A DNA stretch of 64,000 bases from Aricia agestis (GCF_905147365.1 NC_056425.1:2363501-2427500), one strand, 5' to 3'; shown: positions 40,056 through 51,795, counted from the stretch's first letter. A program made the numbers and translations. The notes: generated from the sequence alone by a model not told the origin.

Positions 40056-40296
40056 TCTTTTTAAAATACTATTATTATTATTATTTAAATTCTTCCATCT
40101 ACTTGAATATTCAAGTTTAAATCGTTAAATTAAACGAAAGTGTAACAAACTAAAAAAATCCTAAACGCTAAATGTGAAGTTAAGCATATTCACTATTCAG
40201 GGTATGGGAAATTGACGCACCATATTTAGGATATCCAATACGGACAATGTAGCAACTAGTAGCATAAACAAAGATAGAGAATAATGATCTATGATT

Positions 40297-40846
40297 ATAG
40301 TACGGGAGTCCTAGATTTTTTTTTTTCTATTACTATCAAGCTATTTTTTGTGAGTAGCTTTTATTTGATATTAATTTTATTTGCGAAAAATCTCGAAAGT
40401 GGTAGCTAACAGAGATAGAAAGGATTTTATACTTTGAATTGATGGTCCTAAAATACTGTTTATTTGTAGGACAATGTGACTCTTAAATTATAATATAACT
40501 AATAACCTATCAAATATAAATATACAAAAAATCTGCTCGAGGTTCCGTAATAGGATTCTGTAATCAACAAAACTTGGTTGATTACTGAACCCTAAAACGG
40601 AACCCTAACAAGCTGATTTTTGTATATCGATAGGTTAATAGTTATGTAATTTAAGAGTAACAGTCCTACAAATAGAACAATCCATATTTTAGGACCATCA
40701 AATCAAAGTATGAAATCCTTTCTATTTCTGTTAGCTAGTTTTCAAGATTTTTCGCAGATAAAAATGTTGTTCGTCTTATCAAAATGAAGCTACTCACAAA
40801 AAATTTGCTTGATAGTGTTTTGTTTTAGGGCTCCCGTAGGTACTAT
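40297..40846. mobile_element. Foldback element AA1, 550 bp
   Basis: ATAGTACGGGAGTCCTAGAT and GGGCTCCCGTAGGTACTAT are the ends. About 240-bp arms pair imperfectly (AGCTAACAGAGATAGAAAGG with CCTTTCTATTTCTGTTAGCT; TGGTCCTAAAATACTG with its complement). The centre is GATTACTGAACCCTAAAACG. Confidence 0.85.
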
Positions 40847-41186
40847 ATTTACTATCACCTACACCTACGCCTGTCCCTAAAATTTTTTGGCGGCGGAACC
40901 ACTTTTAGAAGTAACATTTTTGACGGACCCCCAAAAGTTATGTTTTGTTTTTGAAGGAAAGGTCTCTGCTGCAGCCCCTAGCCATATGGACCCTGCGGAT
41001 GAGATTTGAGCATGGCTGGCCTATACTTTGAGGAAGTTTCTAAGCAGAGAAGTTTATAATTGCTCAAAATATATTTTTCATAATCTATTTATACTGTTTT
41101 CAATAAAACCTTTTCAATAATAGTAAAAAATATTCGCGCCTGTAGATTTGTGTATGAGTCATATACTTGCTTATTATTGACTTAAT
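40847..41186. other. Unassigned stretch
   Basis: No recognised gene or repeat. Confidence 0.35.
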
Positions 41187-41475
41187 TATATCTATGGATA
41201 ATAATATCTATGGATACTTCACACCACGTCAGTCTGGCCCCGTGGTAAGTACCTAAAGGACTTGTGTTACGGGTACCAGACAACGGAAATATATTTAATA
41301 CTTTTATACTATACATATTACATATATTTAATATTTTTATTATATGATACACATATTTAATACACATCCATGACCCAGGAACTTTGAAAAATGTTTATTC
41401 CGTCGGCTGGATTCGAACCCGCGACCCCTGGCTTGAGCAACCAATAGCCCACCAACTGAGCCACAGAGGTCGTCC
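41187..41475 (-). mobile_element. SINE-like element C3
   Basis: Complete minus-strand copy: AATAATATCTATGGATACTT, CAGACAACGGAAATATATTT, an uninterrupted AT-rich middle, GGATTCGAACCCGCGACCCC and GAGCCACAGAGGTCGTC. Confidence 0.88.
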
Positions 41476-42860
41476 TTAAGAATTTGATGGATTTATTAGC
41501 AAATTTTTATCTACTGTGTAACATCCTTAGTATGGTACGTCGACGCCAACGTTTTACTGGGGTAGATTAAGCTGCTAGGCTATGAGCTTTTTTATTTCGC
41601 CGGCTTATGTTACGTCCAGCCGTTTGAACCATTTCAAGAGCAAGACGTGTTTTGTACTTTTGGACTTATAATGTTGTCATAAAAATAATGCAGAGTTCTA
41701 AATTTATCTCTACGGTTAATGTGGGTACTTAATATTTACCTGACTGAGAGGGGTATAGCTTTCCATTGTAGGTATTTTTGGCACACAGTACAGGTTCGAT
41801 ATCTTATCAGTTTTTAGCTTGACATATTAGAGAGATTCGTCTTGGTCACAGTATAGCAATATATGTCATATTGCTATACTGTGTCTTGGTTGTAAGTGTG
41901 ATATAGGATACATTGCAGTCTTGTTTATTCTTTACCAGAATTTTGAGGTAATTTTGGTAAATATATAAATATATTAATAGATAATATTTTGGTGAATATA
42001 CCTTACCTCACCATCACCATCGTTTATTCGCTGCTACCAAAAATGGTCTGTGCTAAAACAAAAGCTATGGGCACCTGATTAAAAATCGTTTCTTCAGCTT
42101 GCTGTTTTAAGTCCATCTTCAGTCCAATTTAAGAGGACGTAGCTAACTTTCATACTAATTGATGCCACAAATTATTTAATTTTTAAAATTAGATCCTACA
42201 TTATATTTGTGGGGGTTTGTACTAGGGAAAACACGATATCTTAAAATTTTCTCGCTAGAAAAAATAAATGCATCTGATTTTCATATTTTTATTTCCAAAA
42301 CAGTGCAATAAAGTGGGTAAAATATATTTTTTCTGTTAAATTCTATTACCGAGGACTAGACTAGTGGATTTTAAAAATATTGTTTATTTTTCGAGTCATT
42401 TAGAAAAAATTGTGCCGCTTCCGCATCGATAATAATTTTCACCTGGCATATGAATGACGGGCGCAAGTGTGAAAAGAGAAGGATGTTTCTTTTTTTGTTT
42501 TATTCGCCCTCTTAAGTGCGATTTCAATCATAAACATCAAAATAGGCCTAATTGGTTAAATTATGACCCTCCCACTCAACCTCTCCTCCCCTTGAAGAAC
42601 AGATCACTCTGATTAAAGGTAGCATTAGTTATGTAAAGTCCCTGGTTTGGTGCATAATTTATTTGACGTTGATGATAGAAAATTGTGCTTTAATAGAGAA
42701 GGGGAAGGAATTATTTTAGGGGAATCGCGCAGTGTTGATTTTCAAATCATTTGAGCCTTAATGTGTTGTGAACAAATAATGGTTCTTTTTTACGAAATTT
42801 AGTATTTAGGTGGCATTATTCACTGGGGCTTGTTTTTTTTTTTTATCATATTTTAATGTC
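41476..42860. other. Unassigned stretch of 1.4 kb
   Basis: No recognised repeat or gene. A short perfect palindrome, CACAGTATAGCAATAT with complement, lies at 41848-41888. Confidence 0.4.
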
Positions 42861-43345
42861 ATTATGGTCTAATGCATAGAACTGACTCGGAAGACGTAGG
42901 ATCGATTCCCGCGTTGAATAAATGTTGTTTGGGTTGTGGGGGTGATAATAAAGGCTTTACCTGATAGACTGACAAGAATAATATTTAATAATAATATCTA
43001 TGGACGCTTCACACCACGTCAGTCTGGCCCCGTGCTAAGTACCTGAAGGACTCGTGTACAGGTACCAGACAACGGAAATATATTTATTTTTTTATACTAT
43101 ACGTATATTTAAGATTTTTTTTATATTAAACACATTTAATACACATCCATGACCCAGGAACTTTGAAAAACTTTTTGTTTCGTCGACGGGATTCGAACCC
43201 GCGACCCCCGGCTTGAGCTACCCACCAACTGAGCCACAGAGGTCGTCAAGAAAAATATAAGTCCGTGGGATTCCGGTGACACTTGACATAAAAACATTCC
43301 TGCGTTGCTCGCCTGGTTTCACTTAAACCGGATACTGTCACCAAA
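42861..43345 (+). mobile_element. SINE-like element E3, decayed, split by C4
   Basis: ATTATGGTCTAATGCATAGA and GGATCGATTCCCGCGTTGAA (degenerate head) lie left of C4. CCTGCGTTGCTCGCCTGGTT and CCGGATACTGTCACC (tail) lie right of it. Confidence 0.7.
42986..43248 (-). mobile_element. SINE-like element C4, inserted in E3
   Basis: AATAATATCTATGGACGCTT, GTCAGTCTGGCCCCGTG, GGATTCGAACCCGCGACCCC and CAGAGGTCGTC. Shorter head than C3 (part of the A-box side is missing). Confidence 0.85.
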
Positions 43346-44121
43346 ACCAAAATTTTCAAAATGAGGTTATAATTTTAAATTTAGCTTAATAAACTGATTA
43401 TAGTGGTGACATAAAATGATATTCTGTGCGGAATTCTGGTGTTATTCACTTAACCTGCCTTTGATGATAAAATAATGAGAATATGAATATACTGGTTCAT
43501 GCACTATGTTATTATTAAATTTTGGAAATATACTGTAGTTTTTCTTAATTTTGTGTTGTTTTAATAATTAATGTATTTTACTGTAAAATGAATGCAATTT
43601 GCGTTACATTATAAATGTTTTTAATTAATATTATACGTTAATATTGCAATGTGTTATTTAAATAAAAAAAGTATATTTGAACATTTTTGGAGTTTTAATT
43701 AATGTGAGAATATGTAGGAGCTGACTGATTATTATATTGTCAGCCCTATTCGACAAGCACACAAAATTTCATAAAAATCTGTCCAGTCGTTTCAGTTTAT
43801 TTGCTCCGAAATGACTTTTACTGATTTGACAATAAATGGGATTTCTTTCTCAGCATCTTCGATGATATTATTAGAAAAATGTGAGTCCGTGGGATATCCG
43901 TCCAGGTAATTTAAAATAGTAATAGGTGATATTCATTAGGCCGCTGAGCTAAGACCTAGATAAAACTATTGTCGCCAGCGCTCATTGTCTACCTTGTCGG
44001 TCGATCAACGTCTTAACACAATACAAAACTGTACAGTAGCGTAAAGTACACATTAGTCTGAGATCTACGAATCATAAGACCTAAGTAAACGTAACTCCCA
44101 TACTTCCACCGTTTTGAAATT
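43346..44121. other. Unassigned AT-rich stretch
   Basis: No recognised gene or repeat. Confidence 0.35.
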
Positions 44122-44421
44122 GTTTTTTTTTTATGAAATAAGGGGGCAAACGAGCAAACGGGTCACCTGATGGAAAGCAACTTCCGTCGCTCATGGACAC
44201 TCGCAGCATCAGAAGAGCTGCATGTGCGTTGCCGGCCTTTTAAGAGGGAATAGGGGAGGGTAGGGAGGGGAAGGGAATAGGGTAGGGGATTGGGCCTCCG
44301 GTAAACTCACTTACTCGGCGAAACACAGCGCAAGCGCTGTTTCACGCCGGTTTTCTGTGAGAACGTGGTATTTATCCGGTCGAGCCGGCCTATTCGTGCC
44401 GAAGCATGGCTCCCCCACGTA
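44122..44421 (-). repeat. Family-F repeat, full length
   Basis: ATGAAATAAGGGGGCAAACG, ATGGAAAGCAACTTCCGTCG, a GGGAGGGGAAGGGAATAGGG-type tract, CACTTACTCGGCGAAACACA and GCATGGCTCCCCCACGTA. Confidence 0.9.
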
Positions 44422-44732
44422 TATTTCCTTTAACAGGTTCCTTTTCGCACTCTAAAATATGACAAAAGCTACGAAATAATACACTCAAATTTACGAAATA
44501 AAGCCGTTGACAATAATTTTCACTTCTATAATTACACAAAATTCTTGCACTTGTATTCGGGTGTCTTTTTGCATAAAGTGTGCATTTATTCGGGTCTTTT
44601 TTTGTAGCTCGCGGAACAAATTTTTTGACACAGTTACTATTCCTTAGTTTTTATAATTCGTAGTCTAAGATGGATAAGCATGATAGTCGCAGCTTACTGT
44701 ATTTACTATGATCCACGTCAATCATAAGTAAC
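44422..44732. other. Unassigned stretch
   Basis: No recognised gene or repeat. Confidence 0.35.
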
Positions 44733-44945
44733 TTAGATAACGCCCATAACTCCATTTAATGCAAGTGAACCGTACATTTTTCCAGGGCAAAATAGTATCC
44801 TAGATGTCCTTTTCAGATACTCAAAATATCTCCATACGAATTTTCAGCAAAATCGGTTCAGCAGTTTCGGTTTGAAGCGGTAACAGACAGACGGATAAGC
44901 AGAAAGACAGATTGATACACTTTCGCATTTATACTATTAGTAGTT
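44733..44945 (-). repeat. Family-A repeat
   Basis: AGATAACGCCCATAACTCC, ACCGTACATTTTTCCAGGG, TTCAGCAAAATCGGTTCAGC, ACAGACAGACGGATAAGCAG and TTCGCATTTATACTATTAG. Confidence 0.85.
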
Positions 44946-44983
44946 TTTCATCATGTGGAGATGCCGCTCAACTAAGTTGTGAT

Positions 44984-45218
44984 TAGCTATGTCCACACTA
45001 TGCGCTTTCGTCTTCAATTTTCGTCATCTTCTTTCATTCAAATTTCGTTTTGGCGCATTCAATAATTGAATGCGTCAACGAACGCAACGCTAACATTGTC
45101 ATTTTTGTTTTTTAGATACGGTCAGCGGGAGTCGCGGGCATGCCTTACCTTCGCTGTTGACTGCGCTATAACGCATGCCCTTGACGAACAGGAAAAGGCA
45201 GAGTGTGGACAAAGCTAT
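44984..45218. mobile_element. Foldback MITE (CC)
   Basis: TAGCTATGTCCACACTATGC at the left and GCAGAGTGTGGACAAAGCTA at the right are inverted. A short palindrome, CATTCAATAATTGAATG, lies inside. The ORF across it is not a gene. Confidence 0.75.
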
Positions 45219-45520
45219 TGGAAACAAAACTCGCATCTTGACACAGTCATATGCAAGTTTAAAGCGTAGGCGAGTACATTATACAAATTTATATCATTTA
45301 CTTTAATTTCCTAAAGTATTTTAAATGTTTATGTATGTGTGCGCTTGTGATGGTCTAGTTTGATATTCTACTGTATATAATATTGTATTCTGTGGCCGTG
45401 GCGATGGCCCTATCTTATCTTTTCAGTAGACAGCTCCACAAGTAAGCCTTCATAATTAACAAGGAAATAAGATTACGAGGGCAAGACAGCTGCTGATAGA
45501 ATATTGTTTATTGTGTAAAG

Positions 45521-45690
45521 TGCATCCGTAGTCTAGTAGGCAGGCTTTTGGTTTGCACTCAAGAGGGTGCAGGTTCAATCCCGGATGGGATGTGCTAAAC
45601 GGTGCTTCTGCCTCCCATTGTTAATAGAAACACTTAAAAATCTCTTTGCAAACGTACTTAAGTGACCTGTTTTTCTTTTGCAATTTAAAT
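45521..45690 (+). mobile_element. Third tRNA-headed SINE-like unit
   Basis: GCATCCGTAGTCTAGTAGGC resembles an A-box region, and GGTTCAATCCC (45572-45582) a B box. An unrelated body with TTAAGTGACCTG follows. Only one copy is in the window, so the 3' end is a guess. Confidence 0.5.
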
Positions 45691-46149
45691 AATATTATAT
45701 AATATTTTTTATTAAAAACCTACTACACTGATTTAAATAAAACTTGCATTATTCCCTAAAGCCTAAAATGAACAATAACAAGTAATACACATTTGGGCAC
45801 GTTGGTTGGGACGCTGATATACGAAAACTGGGCAGTTCTGGTAATTCATATTCATTATTTGTCAGAAATATCTCTATTTCAATTTCCCACACATACGGGG
45901 ATAAAATAGGGATAAAGTAAATAGATCAGTATAATGTGAAAGAATATTTGAGACCCCAGGGGTACTAAATTATATTCTAAACTATTCAGTAGGTCAAACT
46001 GTAGCAGGAAAGAAGTTTCGCTTGAACGAATCAAAACATTCTAAACTCTAACTTACTGCATCGCCCCAACTAGGCCAGTATATTCAAGTGTAGTTCAAGA
46101 TGTATTAACTTGTTTTAAATCTAAGATAGATTTAAATAAAAATTAAAAA
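45691..46149. other. Unassigned stretch
   Basis: No recognised gene or repeat. Confidence 0.35.
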
Positions 46150-46436
46150 CTTGAAAGGTGTCAAGGGACACCCGAATGGAACGAAGTTATTTCTTAAATT
46201 CAAAAAACCTGTATACATATACACTCAAAAAATATTTAAAAAAACGCCATCTATTGACGCTCAGGAATACTAACAATGCGTGTTTGTTCTCAAAAAAACG
46301 CCATCTAGTTAACGCACAGTAACACTATCAACGCCCTCTGCCTCTACCATGCACGTACTCATAAAAAAATGTCGTTACAACTTTTTCGATATAGCCCTCT
46401 TTCGCATCGCACGATAAGGAACTCCGTTCCAAAAAA
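46150..46436 (+). repeat. Family-G repeat (G2)
   Basis: GAAAGGTGTCAAGGGACACC, GGAACGAAGTTATTTC, AAAAAACGCCATCTA (twice), CGTTACAACTTTTTCG and AAGGAACTCCGTTCC. Confidence 0.8.
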
Positions 46437-46636
46437 ATCTTGCTCAAAAGCAATTTGCTTATAAAAACAGGTTGCTTTTCGAGAGTGGTGATAAACGTGA
46501 AATAAAAACAGACAATGTATGCCACATTCTCCGCATAGACAGAGAAGGTTCTTCTATGCAGCGTTGAAAGTTTACTTTACCTTCAACTTACCAATTTTTG
46601 ATCAGAGTGCTTAGTCAAGTGGAATTCGCTAGTTTC

Positions 46637-46886
46637 GATAACGAAGATACATGTCAAAAATTTATGGGATATAATTGCATCGCTTTAGGGCGTTTGTGCA
46701 CTACACGGAATTTTACCATTCGGCGCGGCGCGGCATCCCGATTTCCTACCTTATTTATATGGCAAACGTGAACGTTATGAACGCCGGACGGTAAAATTCC
46801 GTGTAGTGCACAAACGCCCTTAGTGTCATGGCGCTTGCGATGCGTTATGTCAAATCCCATACGTTTTTGACATCTAACTTCGTTAT
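46637..46886. mobile_element. Foldback MITE (BB outer) holding another MITE
   Basis: Outer arms ATAACGAAGATACATGTCAA and TGACATCTAACTTCGTTAT are inverted. The inner unit occupies 46688-46819. Confidence 0.75.
46688..46819. mobile_element. MITE (BB inner) with TTA duplication
   Basis: 31-bp perfect ends beginning GGGCGTTTGTGCACTACACG, flanked by TTA at 46685-46687 and 46820-46822. A 3-bp TTA duplication fits PIF/Harbinger-type transposases. Confidence 0.85.
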
Positions 46887-46910
46887 GCCGGGTTCGCTAG
46901 CACATTTTTT

Positions 46911-47245
46911 TATTACTATCAAGCAAATTTTTTGTAAGTAGCTTTGTGTTAATAAGACGAACAACTATTTTATTTGCGAACACTCTTGAAAGTGGAAGCT
47001 AACAGAGATAGAAAGGATTTCATACTTTGATTTGAAATGGTCCTAAAATATTGATTGTTCTATATTTTGTAGGACAATAATATTACTCTTAAATAATATG
47101 ACTATGAACTTATATACAAAAATTCATCTGATTAGGATTCCGTTTCAGGGTTCCTTTCGAGATTTTTCGCAGATAAAATGAATGAATTCGTCATATCAAA
47201 ATGAAGCTACTCACAAAAAATCAGCTTGATAGTCATAAAAAAAAT
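46911..47245. mobile_element. Foldback element AA2, internally deleted
   Basis: Shares TACTATCAAGC, AGCTAACAGAGATAGAAAGG, GGTCCTAAAATATTG and GAAGCTACTCACAAAAAAT with AA1, but the right arm is shorter. Confidence 0.75.
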
Positions 47246-47389
47246 ATATTCTAAAGAACCCGGACCATAGCGAATTCAACTTTACCAAGCACTCAGGTCA
47301 CGTGCGAGATCTGACGCGAGCTCAATATTTTTCACTTAACTAAAAAAAGTCCATAACGCTAGTTGAAAAGTTAATGTCTCTCCAAAAGC

Positions 47390-47500
47390 CTTAACAAGGC
47401 AGGCAACGCACTTGCAGCTCTTCTAATGTTGCGAGTGTCCATGGGCGACGGTAGTTGTTTTCCATCAGATGACGTTCCTTTGCTTTCTTATTTAAAAAAA
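47390..47500 (+). repeat. Family-F fragment (3' part)
   Basis: GGCAACGCACTTGCAGCTCT, GCGAGTGTCCATGGGCGACG and TTCCATCAGATGACG. Confidence 0.8.
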
Positions 47501-49180
47501 GCATAGTTTAATTTTAGCTCTCAAAAGGCCCTTCACATATTGAGGTCTTGATAGATTACCCTGATTGCGTAGATATTGCAAACATAATCGACGTCATTTA
47601 TATGGACATTCTATGGTTCTATCATAGACGAATATCATCACTAGATTAATAGCTTGTATGTGTCCTTCATGAACTGAGGTAGGAAAGCCTTATGAGACGA
47701 ATAAAATAATACCACGTGATTCCTGTAAAGCTTTTAAATGGAAATAGCTATTTAGGATATTTTGCAGTGCCAAAAAAATTTGAGTGCAATATTATATTCA
47801 TTCAAAAAACATTAATCCTAACAGGTTTTCAGAATAATTTTATAATGTTTAATTGCAGTTGTTAATATTTTTTACAGTGTTTTAAATATTTTTTCCACGT
47901 AAACATTTATGTATTACCAAATTTTGAATATACTGGGCCACCAAACAAACATTCAAAAAGTTTTATATTTTATTTTCCCAGAATTATTTTAGTTTTCAAG
48001 TTTCAAGTTTTATTTCAGTTCAAAACCAACTTTATTTGTACACCATTAAAGACTGTTTACAATCGCACTTACCATTCCCTATCTTTTCATATATAATAAT
48101 ATTTTCGAACCCTTTTACACCGCACCATCTGCGACTAACATAAATTCACGATACCATTATCATACCAAACAATGATTTCATAAGCAACGTTTGTATAAAC
48201 ATATCACATAGGGACCTAACGTCAAACAAACGATACATTACGAGAACCTTACACAAGAATCACCATCGAAAAATCACAAGTACACAAACAATGAAAAATT
48301 ATGACGCGACTCGAAAAAATACCAAATAGAATGAGCCTTCCGCTATAAAAAGCTAGCCAAGCAAACTCAGTAATTCCGAGTCGACCGATATAAAATATGA
48401 AACACTGTTCGCCCTAGCCCCGAATCGGCTGAAGTCGGATCGAATCGGCCAACTTCGCGCCGACGTAGCGCCGTAGCGGCGATTCGTAGCGACGTAGCGG
48501 CAGTCCCGTACGCGTAGCCGCCTCTACGCAGTGTTACTGTGTTGTGAGACTAATTTTTGTGACATATTTGAATGATGTGTGTGGATCGCACGGATTTTCA
48601 TCCAGTTTGATGCTGCGATAAAATGGTAAATGACGAATTTTTTTGATGAATCGCCTGACTCTAATTTTAGTTTTATTGGATGTTTTGAAATAATTACAGC
48701 TCTTTTCGAATTGAGCGTTGAATATTTATAGTTAAGCGTAGTCACGTTTGACGTTTTAAATTGAGGTGTATTTTTAAATAAACAAGAATTTTGTAGCCTT
48801 CCATTGAAGGGAAAATTGTAGTAAAACCCGTATGAATTTACTATAAGCGTTACTATCGAAATGATTTTTACGTTTTATATATTTTAAATAATTGCAACTC
48901 TGATTTACCTATCAATGATTCGATACTATTTTTCAAAGATGGCAATTTATTCTTAGTGGGACTTTACCCGTAACTTTTAACTTGCTTTTATTTCTGCTAA
49001 TTAAAAAAAAATCTTTAATAAAAAAGTTACTTTTAGTCTAAATGGTTTGGAATATATTATAATACATTTTTATAACAGACAAAGATGTAAAAGAATAAAA
49101 CTTACTGTAGTACACTTGGACTTCATTCACTCGCCTTAAGACGTATGAAAACTGATGACAAATAACTTTTGCTTTCTAAA
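47501..49180. other. Unassigned stretch of 1.7 kb
   Basis: Few repeats recognised. A CG-richer patch at about 48410-48530 (CGCCGACGTAGCGCCGTAGC, CGATTCGTAGCGACGTAGCG) holds imperfect tandem CGTAGCG words. No gene. Confidence 0.4.
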
Positions 49181-49476
49181 GGCGCTCACTTGTAATGTAA
49201 CATTATAGATTCGTTTTTGAGCATTACATCACACATGTAATTCGACTTTGAGCATTACATTACAATACTATCTCCCTGACAGACAGCATTCGCGTGTAAT
49301 GTAATATTTGACTGTGAGCATTCCATAGCTAGTTGATGTTACAAGTGTATCAAGTTATTACATACTGTATCGTCACAAGGGGCGCATTGTAATGCTCGGT
49401 TTTGTATTATTACAAGGTGCGCATTGCAATGCTCGACTCTGTAATATTACATTACAAGCGAATGCTCCCAGTGCCC
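49181..49476. mobile_element. Foldback element (DD) with repeated GAGCATTACA words
   Basis: GGCGCTCACTTGTAATGTAA and TTACATTACAAGCGAATGCT are the ends. TGAGCATTACAT and complement-like ATGCTCG words recur several times inside, suggesting stacked inverted and direct repeats. Confidence 0.65.
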
Positions 49477-49483
49477 TCACCGG

Positions 49484-49803
49484 GGTTTTTTTTTTAAATG
49501 AAATAAGGGGGCACACGAGCAAACGGGTCACCTGATGGAAAGCAACTTCCGTCGCCCATGGACACTCGCAGCATCAGAAGAGCTGCAGGTGCGTTGCCTG
49601 CCTTTTTAAGAGGGAATAGGGGAGGGTAGGGATGGGAAGGGAATACGGGAGGGTAGGGAAGGAATAGGGTAGGGAAGTAATAGGTAAACTCACTCACTCG
49701 GCGAAACACAGCGCTAGCGCTGTTTCACGCCGGTTTTCTGTGAGAACATGGTATTTATCCGGTCGAGCCGACCCATTCGTGCCGAAGCATAGCTCCCCCA
49801 CGA
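49484..49803 (-). repeat. Family-F repeat, near complete
   Basis: ATGAAATAAGGGGGCACACG to GCATAGCTCCCCCACG. The block with GGCCTCCGGTAAACTC is shortened to GTAAACTC. Confidence 0.88.
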
Positions 49804-49976
49804 ATATTTATATTATACCTTGCTATTTTATCTTAAGGTGCTCCGATACAGTAGTAAGGCCTATGCTTTAACCCCTTTTCATACCTTCCCTCTAACCGGT
49901 AACCGGAAGGTACGAAGAGGTACTTAGGGTATAATAAAAAACAGTGAATCCTCGTTTGAGGGGAGACCTGAGCTTG

Positions 49977-50132
49977 TAGCCAAGACTTTTTCTTTATCCC
50001 TTCTTTATAGAATCGCCGATCAAAATGCATGGACGTTAGACGTTAGAGAGCCAACGTCATATAATAACGAACGCTTATGTCAATTTAGATCGGCGATTCT
50101 ATACAGAAGCGATATAGAAAAGATCTTGGCTA
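49977..50132. mobile_element. Foldback MITE (EE)
   Basis: TAGCCAAGACTTTTTCTTTA and AGAAAAGATCTTGGCTA pair; inner TAGAATCGCCGATC and GATCGGCGATTCTA are perfect. A single arm of the same unit recurs at about 60962-61007. Confidence 0.8.
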
Positions 50133-50432
50133 AAGGGCAGGACCGATTTTGATGAAGGTTGCTACGGATATAAAATAGATCTACTGGATTTTAGCTTGAC
50201 GTGCACGGATATGTAGGGATCGACTAGTGTTTTTCTAGTATTAATTGTGAGAAAACATACAATCTAAAAGTTTGTATAAATAAGGAACTCCGTTCCAATT
50301 ACTCCTAAAAGAATAATAATAATATCTATGGATTCTTCACACCACGTCAGACTGGCCCCTTGGTAAGTACCTGAAGCATTTGTTTTACGGGTACCAGACA
50401 ACGGAAATATATTAAATACTTTTATATTATAC

Positions 50433-50668
50433 ACGAGCTTTTGCCCGTGGCTTCGCTCGCGTTAAGAAGTATTATTATATACAAACTTTCATCCCCTATT
50501 TGAACACCTTGGGGTTGGAATTTATCAAAATCCTTTCTTAGCGGATGCCTACGTCATAAAATCTACCTGCATGCCAAATTTCAGCCCGATCCGTCCAGTG
50601 ATTAGAGCTGTGCGTTGATAGATCACTATGTCAATCAGTCAGTCAGTCACCTTTGAGTTTTATATAAT
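50433..50668 (+). repeat. Family-B repeat (B2), full length
   Basis: ACGAGCTTTTGCCCGTGGCT, ACAAACTTTCATCCCCTATT, CTTAGCGGATGCCTACGTCA, TTTCAGCCCGATCCGTCCAG, AATCAGTCAGTCAGTCACCT and TTTTATATAAT. Confidence 0.9.
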
Positions 50669-50905
50669 ACGAGCTTTTGCCCGCGGCTTCGCTCGCATTA
50701 AGAAGGATTATTATATACAAACTTTCATCCCCTATTTTAACCCTTTGGAGATGAAATTGATCAAAATCCTTTCTTAGCGGATGCCTACGTCATAACATCT
50801 ACCTGCATGCCAAATTTCAGCCCGATCCGTCCAGTGGTTTGGGCTGTGCGTTGATAGATTACTATGTCAATCAGTCAGTCACACTTGAGTTTTATATATA
50901 TAGAT
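50669..50905 (+). repeat. Family-B repeat (B3), in tandem with B2
   Basis: Starts again with ACGAGCTTTTGCCCGCGGCT directly after B2 and ends TTTTATATATATAG. CCCTTTGGAGATGAAATTGA replaces the CCTTGGGGTT block. Confidence 0.9.
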
Positions 50906-51231
50906 ATTATCTTTATGATTTTTATTATAATATACACGTCATATTTAATACACATGTATGACCCAGGAACTTTGAAAACTTTTTTCCATCGGCGGGATTC
51001 GAACCCGCGACCACCGGCTTGAGCTACCAACAGCCCACCAACTGAGCCACAGAAGTCGTCAAAACCGTAGGCACTACTCATGGACTATTACCGGAGCAGT
51101 CAAGTTAGTTTCGATTTCTCGCTCGTTTCATAAAAGTACTAGGCAATCGATATCTATTTATTCTCGAACTGAATGAAACAAAACTAGAATCGTTAATTGA
51201 CTTGGTAATTAAACTGAGTCAGTTCCGCGGT

Positions 51232-51620
51232 TTTTTTTAACCGACTTCAAAAAGGAAGTTTCTCCATTCTACCGTATATTAAATTACTAGATGACGTTTG
51301 CAACTCCGTTGCGCCAAAATTAGCTCATCGCGTGGGGACCGTACATTATTCCGGGATAAATAGTATCGTATGTCCTTTCCAGGGACATTTATCTCGATAC
51401 CAAATTCCAGGTAAATCGGTTCAGCCGTTTTGATGTTAAGAGGTAACAGACATACAGACAGACACACTTTCGCATTTATAATATTAGTGTGAATTTTTTT
51501 ATGTTTACTTGCGAATAACTGCGCCGTTTGTATATCAATTTTAATGATTCCATTTTTGTTGGAAAGATGATACGTCACAGGTTCCACGATAGGAAAATAC
51601 TGTTTGAAGTCGGTTTTTTT
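51232..51620 (+). mobile_element. N-family element (N3) split by family A
   Basis: TTTTTTTTAACCGACTTCAA at the left, TTTGAAGTCGGTTTTTTTTG at the right, interrupted by an inverted family-A copy (51283-51490). Confidence 0.8.
51283..51490 (-). repeat. Family-A repeat, full length, inside N3
   Basis: CTAGATGACGTTTGCAACTC, CCGTACATTATTCCGGG, AAATCGGTTCAGCCGTTTTG, CAGACACACTTTCGC and ATTTATAATATTAG. Confidence 0.9.
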
Positions 51621-51795
51621 TGTTTAAATTATTTTATTAAACGTCTTTTTCTACTGTAGGATCAGTGGTTGGCGCGATGCGCAAGCCAAAAGTCTCAGGT
51701 TTAAATGTCAATAAATGATACTCAAGAAAGCTTAATAGGTGTTTATAAGACTTTAATATATTGTTGGGACTCTAATTTAGACTTTAATATGTTTA

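Larger units (their letters stand above)
50313..51060 (-). mobile_element. SINE-like element C5, split by two family-B copies
   Basis: Tail half 50313-50432 (AATAATATCTATGGATTCTT, GACAACGGAAATATATTAAA); head half 50906-51060 (GGATTCGAACCCGCGACCAC, AGAAGTCGTC). The break is in the AT-rich middle, close to the break point in C1. Confidence 0.85.
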
